From Chrysomallon squamiferum (Eukaryota > Mollusca > Gastropoda > Neomphalida > Peltospiridae), in NCBI GenBank assembly GCA_012295275.1, contig CM022667.1:16832403-16851244 (forward strand): a DNA stretch of 18,842 nt. Direction: 5' to 3'. The translations under genes were made by a program, and so were the position numbers. The notes under the pieces were generated by a model, which saw nothing but the letters and a program-made list of their open reading frames with translations, was not told the DNA's origin and did not search any database. Each line of letters opens with the position of its first letter. Within the stretch, counting starts at the first letter, position 1. Below are positions 10,199 to 18,842 of this stretch, piece by piece.

Positions 10199-10279
10199 TG
10201 TACATATGCATTTATCGATAACTATTTGTATAATTTGTCCATATTATTATTTTATTTTACTGTACCAAATATTTACTCA

Positions 10280-10476
10280 TTAACTTGTTGTTTCCGGCAT
10301 CTTAGAGGTGATAAGTGGTGTTATTGTCGTTCTTGAACACAAAGCCACGCCATATTCTGGTTTCCATGAACCAATAAGGTATGTTTGTGGAGGACATTTG
10401 CAGTCACCATCATCACTAAAGTATTTCTGTTCATCTCCTCGTAACACGTGTCCTGATGGCGTTTTACAGTTACGTT
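10280..10476 (-). CDS. VWC-like cysteine-rich terminal exon, copy 2
   Basis: Terminal exon of a secreted cysteine-rich protein. The acceptor is an ATT repeat ending in TTACAG (AG at 10477-10478); two bases complete a phase-1 codon, 64 codons follow, and TAA is at 10280-10282. The module starts RNCKTPSGHVLRGD with cysteines at exon residues 3, 25, 27 and 46 (C-x21-C-x-C-x18-C), including DCKCPPQ. This is like the N-terminal half of a VWC domain. The last 18 residues are rich in Thr, Ser and Pro (TTITPLITSKMP). An AATAAA hexamer lies about 35 bases beyond the stop. It has no visible lesion. Compared with 2338-2477, about 10 of 13 base changes alter the amino acid, yet all four cysteines are kept. 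The upstream exon is not certain: the VWC-like exon at 11255-11474 lies upstream but is frameshifted and ends in a stop. Confidence 0.55.
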
Positions 10477-10478
10477 CT

Positions 10479-10493
10479 GTAATAATAATAATG

Positions 10494-10546
<53 letters not shown>

Positions 10547-10620
10547 CATAATAATAATAATTATTATTATTATAATAATAATGATAATAACAACAACAAA
10601 AAATAATATTACTAAATAAA
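10479..10620. repeat. (AAT)n microsatellite at a splice acceptor
   Basis: AAT run of about 85 bases with an inverted ATT stretch (10557-10573), so it can fold back. On the minus strand it runs straight into the acceptor of 10280-10476 and takes the place of a normal pyrimidine tract. Confidence 0.9.
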
Positions 10621-11046
10621 CAATCTTTTTTATTGTCTACTACAGTATTATAAAGAATTTGATTACTACTATTATAATTGCTCCTACTATTTCCACTAAT
10701 ACTACTAATACATTTATTACTACTACTACTATAACAACTATTACCACTACTACTCCAAATACCACTAATTATAATACCAATACATTTCCTATTAGTAATT
10801 CTATTGTTATTGCATTTAGGACATTACTAGAAGCAATGATTCTACTATTACCACATATTTTACAAGACCTCCACAATAATAGTTTCTTAGTCTTCGTTAC
10901 TGGCTGTTGTTATTACTCTGTGGTAAATAAACACCACCAACAACAGCTACTACACGACAACTATTAATACTATCATTACTACTACAACTTCTGCTACTAA
11001 TTCTACTACTAATACTATTGCTACTACTAATAATTATAAGTCTAAC
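10621..11046. repeat. duplicated block d, copy 2
   Basis: Copy of 2561-2995: ACT/ATT-rich low complexity with the shared island at about 10815-10920. From 11047 to 11230 similar triplet-rich sequence continues. Probably intronic; no coding evidence. Confidence 0.6.
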
Positions 11047-11254
11047 ATTATTATTACTAATCCTACCTTTAATGATAATAGTAAGCCAATCACTACTAAT
11101 ACTAATTGATCGAACTACGCTAGTAATACTACTGCTAGTATTAATGCTACGATTACTGGTACTAACGAGACTTCTAATAATTAAACTTTTACTTTGTCTA
11201 CTGCTGTTGGTATAAGGAGATACTGAAAAGTTGCCTACCTCAACCCCTGTATCT

Positions 11255-11474
11255 TCAACAGGCATCAGGTCCTTCAGGATCGAAACACATTGGTGGAAAA
11301 TAATCAGCGTATATACAACGAATTTCTAATTCTGATGAAGAACCAGAACTAAGCTGACAACGACACTCGTCCGCACTACGCTCATAATCTGGAAGACTTG
11401 TCCAGGTCCGTACATTTGTCCATTGTGAGAGCAGTGTCTTCCTGTTGGAGATGATGGTGTAGGTGGCGGCAGCT
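11255..11474 (-). pseudogene. VWC-like exon with a frameshift
   Basis: A minus-strand acceptor (CACATACCACAG, AG at 11475-11476) opens in phase 1 into a Pro-rich linker (LPPPTPSSPTG) and then HCSHNGQMYGPGQVF, a good VWC-like start (C-x3-G-x2-Y-x2-G). That frame then fails. The domain continues one frame over as DYERSADECRCQL, then IRCIYADYFPPMC and GPDAC, followed by TGA at 11255-11257. The switch lies at about 11383-11400 and needs one missing base. Six cysteines are present when both frames are counted. A GAG/GTAGGC donor-like site lies just downstream (about 11233-11238). Either the exon is a pseudogene or the assembly has a one-base error; the domain is otherwise well kept on both sides, which makes an error or recent loss plausible. 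Confidence 0.5.
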
Positions 11475-11501
11475 CTGTGGTATGTGCAGAATAGTAAGAA
11501 C

Positions 11502-11527
11502 AACAACAACAACAACAACAACAAATG

Positions 11528-11579
<52 letters not shown>

Positions 11580-11589
11580 TAATGATGAA

Positions 11590-11624
<35 letters not shown>

Positions 11625-11664
11625 CAACAACAGCAACAATGACAATAGCTGTTGTAATAATAAT
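11502..11664. repeat. (AAC)n / (AAT)n microsatellite
   Basis: AAC repeats (11500-11524), then AAT repeats with a few interruptions, then AAC/AGC. On the minus strand the repeat lies about 25 bases upstream of the acceptor of the 11255-11474 exon. Confidence 0.9.
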
Positions 11665-12198
11665 GAAATGAATCTATAGTTTAATTTTAATCTTCTGTAT
11701 TTTTTTTTTTTATAACCTTGTCGGTATGCATACAACTACGTGAATATATCAGTATATCTAGAATGTTTATTATCACAAACTTAGCCGAACTTAAGCATAA
11801 GGTAATCATTATTAGTGTTTCAAAGAGTCAGAATTTATTTTTATATATTTATCAATATATAAAGAATTCAACATGATGTATAATCTAATTTCCTGTGTTA
11901 ACATAATCAACATAAGACGTTACAAAAATTAATTTTCAGTATTATTTTCAGATTAATAAATATTTTGAAACGGAATATCCTCAATGTCCTATCCGAGCAC
12001 ATGATTTGTTTTGCATGTTGGAGACATTGTACTAATTTCTGTTATTAACTGCCAAATAGGACCTCTATAGATTCCCATAATTTTAGACCTGGATATGATT
12101 CCATTCAGCCATGTTCACGGCAGAGTTTACACTTTTAATATAACATCGTTACTCATTTAAAGAGAAGAAGACAGAGAGAATTCTTAATATTAAGTAAA
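11665..12198. other. AT-rich sequence, no gene seen
   Basis: Only short frames without signal peptides or cysteine motifs on either strand. A minus-strand frame starting MGIYRGPIWQ near 12085 is 29 codons long and unsupported. Confidence 0.5.
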
Positions 12199-12344
12199 CT
12201 ATTCACTGCACTCAGACACACTAAAAGGTGTATGATCTTTACAAGATAGGTGTAGGACAAGACGTTTACATTTCAGAATTGTTTTCTTCACATTTGAATC
12301 TGCGCTGTTTGCTAAGGGAGAAACGTGACTTTCGAGGTATTGTA
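12199..12344 (-). CDS. candidate terminal exon, unrecognised
   Basis: A minus-strand acceptor with a fair pyrimidine tract (CTCCTGTTTTCTCACACTTTAAAAG, AG at 12345-12346) opens in phase 1 into 47 codons plus a TAG at 12199-12201. The peptide begins QYLESHVSPLANSAD and has three cysteines in its last third (LKCKRL, LSCKD, SECSE). The same acceptor sequence is retained in the duplicated block at 480-720, but there the frame stops after two codons. No upstream exon is identified, and it resembles no family I recognise. Chance openness is possible for 47 codons. Confidence 0.2.
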
Positions 12345-12575
12345 CTTTTAAAGTGTGAGAAAACAGGAGATAAATGAAATGCAAACTTATCAAGAAGAAG
12401 ATGTTTGTGGGTTATCAAATGAAAGAACAGATAAATATATAACATAGCATTGTGAAAGCGAAATTTATTGAATGAAATTCCCTTATCCCATATGATTTTC
12501 CGAAGCTTATCAACGTAGGAAAAACAATCCCAAGTCTGATTGCTTTGTATTCGTTTCATTGTTCTTGTTTGATAT
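12300..12575. repeat. duplicated block i, copy 2
   Basis: Diverged copy of 480-720; see that entry for landmarks. It is followed by a (TA)n tract at 12572-12588. Confidence 0.5.
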
Positions 12576-12609
12576 ATATATATATATATTTATTTTTTTG
12601 TTCCTTCAC

Positions 12610-12715
12610 AGGTTGTTAGTGAGTTCAGCACATCCCTCTTAACATCACAGAAAAGCGACTGTCTCCTTCCAGCTTCACATCGCAAAAATCCAGAGTCGCC
12701 AGTTTAGAAAATGAA
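12610..12715. other. unusual non-repetitive island, possible repeat fragment
   Basis: A less AT-rich stretch between repeats. On the plus strand a strong acceptor-like site (TTTTTTTGTTCCTTCACAG at 12593-12611) opens a 33-codon frame to TAG at about 12709. On the minus strand another short frame contains DFCDVKLEGDSRFSV. Neither has a start, a donor or a recognised domain, so I do not call a gene; a fragment of a dispersed element is equally likely. Confidence 0.15.
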
Positions 12716-12747
12716 AATTCTAAAATGTATCACATTCAGTAAATACA

Positions 12748-12766
12748 CTATTATTATTATTATTAT

Positions 12767-12816
<50 letters not shown>

Positions 12817-12846
12817 TTGTTGTTGTTGTTGTTGTTGTTGTTTTTT
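12748..12846. repeat. (ATT)n-(AGT)n-(TTG)n compound microsatellite
   Basis: ATT (12750-12768), then about 17 AGT units, then TTG (12817-12840). Three related trinucleotide arrays directly abutting. Confidence 0.9.
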
Positions 12847-12989
12847 TTGTTGTATTGTTTCCTTTTTTATTGGCATCATCATTACTATAGTTACAGTGAT
12901 GGTCTGTGAAATTTAAATTAACGGAAGTGAACAGAATGGATAGTTAAGACTGTGTTTTCGCAGTTACATACCTTTCATCTGTTCTTTTG

Positions 12990-12999
12990 ATTATTATTA

Positions 13000-13038
<39 letters not shown>

Positions 13039-13055
13039 TTTTTTTTTTTTTTTTT
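12990..13055. repeat. (TTA)n followed by poly(T)
   Basis: TTA repeats to about 13037, then a T run of about 18. Confidence 0.9.
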
Positions 13056-13499
13056 CTAAATAGAGATCATTTGTGTTAAAAGAATTTGCGTAGATGTAGG
13101 TATAAAAACAAAACACCAGCACTAACAGTAATAATAATTATTAATTGTTGTAGAGTACTGTAACAGTAGTAGTAGAATCAACAACAGCTGGTTTGTCAAA
13201 ACTTAAGGTTAGGGAATTAAAAGCTAAAGGGGCATAACTCATAAAAAGATTCATAGATATGATAAAAATCTTAATGTGTCACTCTTCAGTTCCGTTAATT
13301 TTAAAATAGTTTTCAGATGTTAATAATAAGAAAACTAATAATGATAATGCATTAGTTATATCCCGCCATGCGTCATTAATCTGTGCCTCGACAACCAGGA
13401 TGTTCACGTAAACAGAAGGTAATGCTCTAAAAATGACTTAAAAATAACGAAAAATACCGTAAAGCTACAGTAAATACCCGCGAAAGAAAATAATTACTG
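13056..13499. other. AT-rich sequence, no gene seen
   Basis: No signal peptide, cysteine module or splice-bounded frame found. Confidence 0.5.
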
Positions 13500-13860
13500 C
13501 TAAATATTCCTGAAAAAAAAACAACAACACATTTTAGGTAATTGTTTTTGAACAGTAATTAGAACAGTTAACAAAACCATCCAACGGAAGAACGACACAA
13601 TGAACATTGTGATCCCCACCGTCCACATCGTTGACAGCACCCTACATGTCGACCACACTTCAAACAATGTAAACAATAAAAACAATACAGTACCTATCCA
13701 ATAACGATACTACATTTGTTGACAACCGCATCTACAACAGCAATGCCAGCATCATATGAAAGGTAGTAATTTTTTTGGAGGACACAGCTACGCTCTCAGA
13801 CATCAATATAAGTAAACTGACGAAATTAAAAAGGACGACAACAGCGCAGAGATCTGCACA
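13500..13860. other. less AT-rich island with unsupported frames
   Basis: About 13570-13660 and 13790-13860 are richer in G/C than their surroundings. The minus strand has a 61-codon frame from 13685 beginning MFLLFTLFEVWSTC with further hydrophobic stretches (FIVSFF, MVLLTVLITV). The plus strand has a frame beginning MNIVIPTVHIVD at about 13601. They overlap on opposite strands, so at most one is real. No family is recognised and no duplicate exists in the window to test constraint. Confidence 0.15.
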
Positions 13861-13921
13861 AAGTAAAATTATATTTAGGTCTATTTAAACGATGACTGAA
13901 ATTTTTAATAACTGGTATCAG

Positions 13922-13922
<1 letters not shown>

Positions 13923-14012
<90 letters not shown>
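13923..14012. repeat. (ATT)n microsatellite
   Basis: Uninterrupted ATT run of about 90 bases. The following stretch, to 14660, is AT-rich with no supported gene. A plus-strand acceptor-like site (GTCTTTATCTCTTGCAG at 14155-14171) leads into a 12-codon frame only. Confidence 0.95.
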
Positions 14013-14013
<1 letters not shown>

Positions 14014-14662
14014 ACAATGACCATTTTTATATATACACATATCTATTTTTTATCATCATATGTAGTTCCACTTTTTCATTATAAATTAATCTGCAATTTA
14101 TTGTTCACTGCTACTGTAATTTAACAAAATAATCGACGCTTTATTAATAAAAGTGTCTTTATCTCTTGCAGTAAAACCTAGATTTGAAAACGCTGTAGCA
14201 AACGCTAGATAAAATAAAAGGGACAAAGCAATATAAACAATACCAGAAGGTGTTTCTAATTCAGTGTCAGTTATTCTTCATTTCTATTTATAGCTTTTGT
14301 TCCTTTCAAAATTAGTTTGATTCTTTATTTGTTAGATAATTACTTCTGGTGTGTTATTTCTTTTTTCCACAATATTTTACTTATTCACACTTCATAACAT
14401 ATGAGACAGAATATATAGCAATCTGAAACAGAAAGTTAACAAAACAAATGGTTATTTAATTTTCATTATCGTCTTCGATTCTTTAATACCAAGTTAAAAG
14501 ATTTTGTTTCCCTTCGAGAATTTTTAACTTTTACATCTACTCTTAATAATATTAGTTTACTGTCATGACAAAAATCCACTGATCTCTTGTAGAAATTATG
14601 AGACAAGAATAAAAATCGATTCCAGTGCAAGACCAACAGCAACAAATTAAATGTTTTTAATA

Positions 14663-14803
14663 TTGTTATTTATTTATTTACTTACTTACTTACTTATTTA
14701 CTTACTTGCTTGCTTTTTTATTTATTTATTTATTTACTTATTTATTTAGTTAGTCACTTGTTTACTTACTTATTTTCTTACTTACTTATTTACTTACTTA
14801 TAT
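14663..14803. repeat. (TTAC)n / (TTAT)n microsatellite
   Basis: Mixed tetranucleotide array of ACTT and ATTT units. Confidence 0.9.
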
Positions 14804-14963
14804 ACTGATGTTGTTTGTGTTAATACTACTATTTCAATGGTAGTACAACTGTTAGTAGTAATGGTGGCAGCAAAATTAGTACTTGTTGTTGAACTCGATG
14901 ATAATAATGATGATTTTATCAATATAGACATGTTAAATATAAATAAGTTTGCGATGGGAAAAG

Positions 14964-15095
<132 letters not shown>

Positions 15096-15162
15096 TGAAG
15101 ATTTCAAACATAATGAAGTAACGAAAATTCAAAAGTTATTAAATAACAAACAATTAACATAT

Positions 15163-15200
15163 TTATTTATTTATTTATTTATTTAATTTATTTTATTTCC
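15163..15200 (-). terminator. (TTTA)n tract with AATAAA signals, 3' end of the VWC-like gene
   Basis: On the minus strand the sequence GGAAATAAAATAAATTAAATAAAT begins about 55 bases after the stop at 15254-15256 and holds several AATAAA hexamers. The same arrangement at 6391-6419 in the duplicated unit supports this as the mRNA 3' end. Confidence 0.45.
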
Positions 15201-15253
15201 GGACAGAAGTTGTAAGAGTTCATCTTAATTCTTCGGTACTTTTACTGCAGTTG

Positions 15254-15288
15254 TTACTTGAAATACCCCGTGTTGTAGTGTGTCGGCT
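15254..15288 (-). CDS. VWC-like secreted protein, exon 2 (terminal)
   Basis: The acceptor TTTTTTTTTTTTCCAG (AG at 15289-15290) is followed by AG, which completes the codon begun by the last base of exon 1 (GAG, Glu), then PTHYNTGYFK and TAA at 15254-15256. This gives a 104-residue protein and continues the Thr/Pro-rich tail. An overlapping AG two bases further in would give a different frame ending in VPKN. The homologous acceptor at 6508-6509 in the pseudogene unit supports the exon position. The exact acceptor choice is an inference. Confidence 0.45.
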
Positions 15289-15460
15289 CTGGAAAAAAAA
15301 AAAATATATATATATATTTACACAAAAAAAGAAAATTGTATAGAGATATAACATGCACAACGGAGCTGCTGTAAATAACATATAGCACGCAAAACTATGC
15401 ACCCATACACAAAACCATAAACACACATCAAAGACTACATAGATAATATGTGTGCAGAGA

Positions 15461-15515
<55 letters not shown>

Positions 15516-15704
15516 CTATATCACTATGTATCTATGTATATATATATGTATGTATGTATGTTCATAAGTCTAAGTGTCATGACTACTGATAATATGTGTA
15601 TATAGGGATATACATATTTATCCATGTATGTATGTATGTATGTATGTATGTATGTATATATGTATGTATGAATGTATGTTCATAAGCCTTTCTAAGTGTC
15701 TTAC
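15289..15704 (-). other. intron of the VWC-like gene
   Basis: 416 bases with GTAAGA at the donor and a T-rich tract before the acceptor. It contains about 50 bases of pure TA (15463-15511) and TATG repeats (15545-15680) close to the donor. The part near the acceptor matches the intron of the pseudogene unit (6540-6650). Confidence 0.5.
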
Positions 15705-15984
15705 CTGGTGTTGTCGTTGCTTGTACTGCTGGGTCTATCGATGTTTCTTCTGATGGGTCTATCGTCGTCGCACATAAGCTTACTCTGCAGTGAACTCTGT
15801 TTCCCTCTGGACTTAGTTCACAGTAGCAATCTTCGTAACAGCGATTTACCGGTGGCACGGGTCCGAGCGGATATATTTTCCCTTCATAATAACATACTGG
15901 ACCAGTATAGTACCCTGTTGTTGCCATTCCAGAAGCAAGCACCAGGCATGCGGAAAAGATCAACAAGATCTGTACGTTCATCAT
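15705..15984 (-). CDS. VWC-like secreted protein, exon 1 (signal peptide and cysteine module)
   Basis: Encodes the signal peptide and whole cysteine module of a predicted 104-residue secreted protein. Residues 1-19 are a signal peptide (MMNVQILLIFSAC, core LLIFSACLVLA, likely cleavage near ASG). Residues 31-71 hold six cysteines (31, 49, 53, 55, 66, 71): C-x3-G-x2-Y-x2-G, then C-x3-C-x-C, x10, C-x4-C. This is the signature of the N-terminal part of a VWC domain; the later CC-x-x-C part is absent. Residues 72-93 are Thr/Pro/acidic with a short internal repeat (TIDPSEE, SIDPAVQ). The exon ends CCAG/GTAAGA in phase 1. Two adjacent ATGs (15979-15984) follow an in-frame TAA, so the start is firm. 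A TATA-like box and initiator lie at the expected spacing. Two decayed paralogues (7461-7704, 8855-8908) show that this is the surviving copy. Its function is unknown; comparable single-module secreted proteins include matrix, defence and signalling proteins. Confidence 0.7.
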
Positions 15985-15997
15985 GATTTAGTTCTAT

Positions 15998-16040
15998 GAT
16001 GTCTGACAAGAAAGTTAAATTTCCTGATTTAAATACTCTT
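15998..16040 (-). promoter_or_regulatory. core promoter of the VWC-like gene
   Basis: On the minus strand a TATA-like TATTTAAAT (16027-16035) lies about 29 bases before an initiator-like GTCAGACA (16000-16007), which would start a leader of about 20 bases before the first ATG. The TTTAAA box and the following AACTTTCT are kept in both decayed copies (8540-8640, 8909-8960). Confidence 0.5.
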
Positions 16041-16350
16041 CCCCAACAGATGTCGCATTCCAGTCATTGTTTAGCATAATGCAAATTCGTTTAATAGCCG
16101 TGCAAGCTGCATGTGTTTAGTTCTCAAGTGCTGTGGTTTGCTGTTGTTGTGATCGTGATTGCAACGACATGCCGTAAGTGCACTTAATTTTAACAATGCC
16201 AGTGCATTTTTGCCAGTGCAGAAAGTACATAAATCGTAAGATTATGGAAATGTTATTAGTAACATTGGTGTTTATGTTAATGAAAGGGATTAAAGTGAAT
16301 TTTAATTTGTCTACATATTTCTTGAAAATCAATATAGTTAAGGTAAAAAG
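16041..16350 (-). promoter_or_regulatory. upstream flank of the VWC-like gene, shared with the relic copy
   Basis: Matches 8975-9250, including GTCGCATTC, TTTAGTTCTCA, TTTGCTGTTGTTGT and TTTTAACAATGCCA. Conservation outside the exon may reflect only common origin. I see no specific factor site that I can name. Confidence 0.4.
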
Positions 16351-16539
16351 TGCAGACTAGGGTCACCTGTACCCGACAATAATATACATTATATAAAGAT
16401 ATTATTTTATTATATTTGTTTTAAGTCTAGTTTCTACTACATAACAACAACCGCATTGTTGTCTAATAATTAAATGTTTTCTTCTTTTTTTACATTTTGT
16501 TTTCTTTTACAGTGATACTTGTTAATTTTTAAAATAATA

Positions 16540-17090
16540 AGTCAGTTATAAATAATACTCATAGCAAGATTTATATTCTAATTTTCTGTACAATTACAGT
16601 TCAGAGGAAATACGGATGTGCGGTTTAAATAGGTCAGAAATGAAAGGATTAAATACAGTTTTCGGATTTGTTCTGTGACAGCATTTTAAAAATATGGAAA
16701 TACTTTAAATCGAAATATCAGTGAAAATATTGCAGAACATATCCATTCTTTTCGTGTATACCCATTATACACCATATCGCATTTTGAAAATTATTAGGTA
16801 GTGTGGATACGCTATTGAATCAAGATTGAACTGTTAAATGTTTATTCAAATACCAAAAGAATAATCTTTAAATCACATAATAATCGCGAACTTCTGGCAT
16901 TCGTTGCAGTTTTGGAAACTGTGAAAGTGACAGTGCAAAAAATATTTTATATAAAAAGTAATTTTAGCAAAAAAAAAAAAAAAAATAATAATAATAATAA
17001 TAAAAATAAAATAAAATACAAAATAATTAATTAACTTCGACCAATAATAACGCTAAGAAACGAAAACGTGATAATCCAAAATGTTCAGAT
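16540..17090. repeat. duplicated block a, copy 2
   Basis: Diverged copy of 60-300 with about 300 extra bases; it includes an A-rich/TAA stretch at 16968-17020. The open frame at 300-466 is not preserved here beyond the sequence around the stop codon (ATCTGAACATTTTGG on the minus strand). Confidence 0.55.
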
Positions 17091-17589
17091 GATCACTGTT
17101 ATCATCACGGTTATTTTATATATAACAAAAATATTAAATTCAAACTTTATAATGGAATAGGTAGGATAACGGTATGTTTGTGGACACCAGTAAATGCAGA
17201 AAATGAAATTTTCATCTTGGTCTGAAAAGTCACTTTTTGAAATATATCTATATATCACTACACATGTTTTTCTGTGTTTTTCATCGGAATTACCATCAGC
17301 CTTTTTACCTTTATTTACGTTTTAGTAATTGTCACTTTCAAAGCGTCATAAATATATAGCGTTGTTGTTTTTAGGCATTACAGTTATTATTGAGACAGGC
17401 GCGTCAATAGAAAATTGCGATTCGGGTCAGATGGACGACTTTTAGATTTTTGGTGACTTAAATCTCTGACTCTGTCTACTTTCAGGACCTCTGTTTTATC
17501 AAAAATATCATTTTCATGAAGTAAAAATACATCTAGTAATACTAACACTGTAAATAGTGTATGTAACCGTGAAGTTTATCGCCATAAGA
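17091..17589. other. AT-rich sequence, no gene seen
   Basis: No signal peptide, cysteine module or splice-bounded frame found on either strand. Confidence 0.5.
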
Positions 17590-17622
17590 TCAAGTATCGA
17601 ATACGAAACCCATCCAGATTAC

Positions 17623-17712
17623 CTCCCCTATAACTATTTCCAAGACTTTCGTTGTAGAACCTAGGTCGCATTCAAATAGTGTCTCATTTCCACTTAACAG
17701 AATGTTCAGTTT
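17623..17712 (-). CDS. candidate internal exon next to block e, unrecognised
   Basis: A 90-base minus-strand segment bounded by a good acceptor (GTTATTTTTCTGCAG, AG at 17713-17714) and a good donor (GGGGAG/GTAATC, GT at 17621-17622). It is open in phase 0 for 30 codons, beginning KLNILLSGNETLFEC and ending IVIGE. The open frame runs well beyond it on both sides (17590-17862), so openness alone is weak evidence. The corresponding sequence of the other block-e copy falls in the 200-N gap, so conservation cannot be tested here. No domain is recognised. Confidence 0.2.
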
Positions 17713-17768
17713 CTGCAGAAAAATAACTACTGTGAAGAAACCTACACAGAAAGAGGCTCTGAAAGACA

Positions 17769-18140
17769 AGTAATCGTGAAGAAACATGCAGTTTATACAA
17801 ACCTGTGAAAAGCAAATAAGCAAAGCTGCACTGTGGTGAGAATCCGACTCAGTCGCCTTCAACCAGAACTTCGTCTTTGTTTACTTCTGCACCTTCGACA
17901 CCACAAGATTTTGTTTTGCGCAATAAAACTATTTCCTGTCACAGATTAATCCTAATTAGAGTCTCGCATTACAGACATCAGTAAACTGCTCTATTCTTTG
18001 AATATCTTGTGCATTTTTGAGAGTGAGGTCTAAAAAAAAAATACCGATCTTAATTTACATGAACAATATATTTTGTTAACATTTTTCTTTTTCTTTTTCT
18101 TTTAATTTTTCTTTTATTATTTATTTATTTACTTATTTGA

Positions 18141-18198
<58 letters not shown>

Positions 18199-18805
18199 TT
18201 GGCTTCTTTATGGATAGTATTACCCAATTAAGTCCTTAAATATTTTCATTCCTAATGCATGCATTCATATATGAAAATACTGACTTTTAATTTGTGGCCA
18301 AAATTGACGAAGACACCGACTACATAGTTAAGGGAATAGTTGTCTGAACCATTTTAAAACAATTAACGGTGGTTTATTCGTAAACCGACCTCACTAAACC
18401 AGAGACAGGACAGTTGATCATGGACACATTGTCTCTAAATCCAACGAATCAGTATCGTATATGTCATGTCAGAACGCGAATTCTACCTAAGTTGGTGCGC
18501 TCCGTTTTCATGCCATTAATTATTACCAGATTCTGACTACAAGAAGCAATAGCAATAGCGGTAGTTGCTTATATTGTTGTCAAAATTTTAAATATGTAGT
18601 ATTGAGATTCACAATGGGTTTCTCCTGTTATTTTTCAGTTGATGTTTTTAACACGGGAAGTAAAATATCAATAATGTAACTACATTTTAAATTTACGGAG
18701 AAAGCAAATATCTGGTACGATGAATCATGGTATCATTTTATATAGAATACTCAATTTCGGAGAATACGAATCCCAACCTTCATCCATTTACATACACTTG
18801 ATTTC

Positions 18806-18838
<33 letters not shown>

Positions 18839-18842
18839 GCAA
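17769..18842. repeat. duplicated block e, copy 2 (runs to window edge)
   Basis: Near-identical partner of 5118-6100, with the same order of landmarks and an (ATT)n tract at about 18138-18197, ending in (TTC)n at 18806-18838. In copy 1 this point lies about 300 bases from the 3' end of a VWC-like gene unit. Confidence 0.85.

Noticed and set aside
10659-10967. Thr/Asn-rich plus-strand frame in block d
   Set aside because: Low-complexity triplet sequence lying in a probable intron; the frame is not kept in the other copy.
14155-14210. Plus-strand acceptor-like site with a 12-codon frame (KPRFENAV...)
   Set aside because: The pyrimidine tract is good, but the frame is very short and no upstream plus-strand exon exists in the window.
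15696-15986. Plus-strand 96-codon ORF opposite the intact gene
   Set aside because: Antisense of a signal peptide plus cysteine module with promoter and donor; the plus-strand frame has no comparable support.

Overview
The window looks like AT-rich, non-coding-dominated genomic DNA of an animal. Short coding blocks are split by GT/AG introns, a TATA-like box sits about 30 bases upstream of an initiator-like site, and there are AATAAA-rich ends. There is a very heavy load of long microsatellites: (GA)n, (CA)n, (ATT)n, (TTTA)n and (TATG)n. There are no operons, Shine-Dalgarno sites or long ORFs. The repeat style together with small secreted cysteine-rich genes would fit a mollusc, perhaps a cephalopod, but that is an inference from style and not from a recognised gene.

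All credible coding sequence is on the minus strand. It consists of small exons for secreted proteins with a cysteine module resembling the N-terminal half of a von Willebrand factor type C (VWC) domain, usually followed by a Thr/Pro-rich tail. The best model is a two-exon, 104-residue gene (exon 1 at 15705-15984, exon 2 ending at 15254). A decayed paralogue lies at 7461-7704; it has lost both start codons and carries an in-frame stop. A third relic, only a signal peptide, lies at 8855-8908. Terminal exons of a second subfamily lie at 2079-2275 and 10280-10476 (both exactly 197 nt), with a truncated sister exon at about 2338-2477. A VWC-like exon at 11255-11474 is broken by a frameshift. An isolated signal-peptide exon lies at 783-858.

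Layout from left to right: 1-860, block a and a candidate small secreted gene; 934-2060, a CT tract, block b and a GA tract; 2079-2995, VWC-like exons and a trinucleotide-rich block d; 3000-4917, simple repeats and AT-rich DNA with nothing coding that I can support; 4918-5117, an assembly gap of 200 N; 5118-6100, block e; 6385-9250, pseudogene unit (terminal exon f1, repeat-filled intron, dead exon 1, displaced promoter, signal-peptide relic); 9425-11480, second copies of b, the GA tract, the VWC-like terminal exon, d, and the broken VWC-like exon; 11660-15150, mostly repeats and AT-rich DNA with one candidate terminal exon; 15160-16350, the apparently intact gene with promoter; 16540-17100, block a again; 17590-18842, block e again, running off the right edge.

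The duplicated blocks show that the window is part of a tandem gene array undergoing birth and death. All the modules join in the same intron phase (phase 1), which would allow exon exchange, and microsatellites lie right against the splice sites. I cannot assign a biological role to the proteins beyond secretion and a VWC-like fold.
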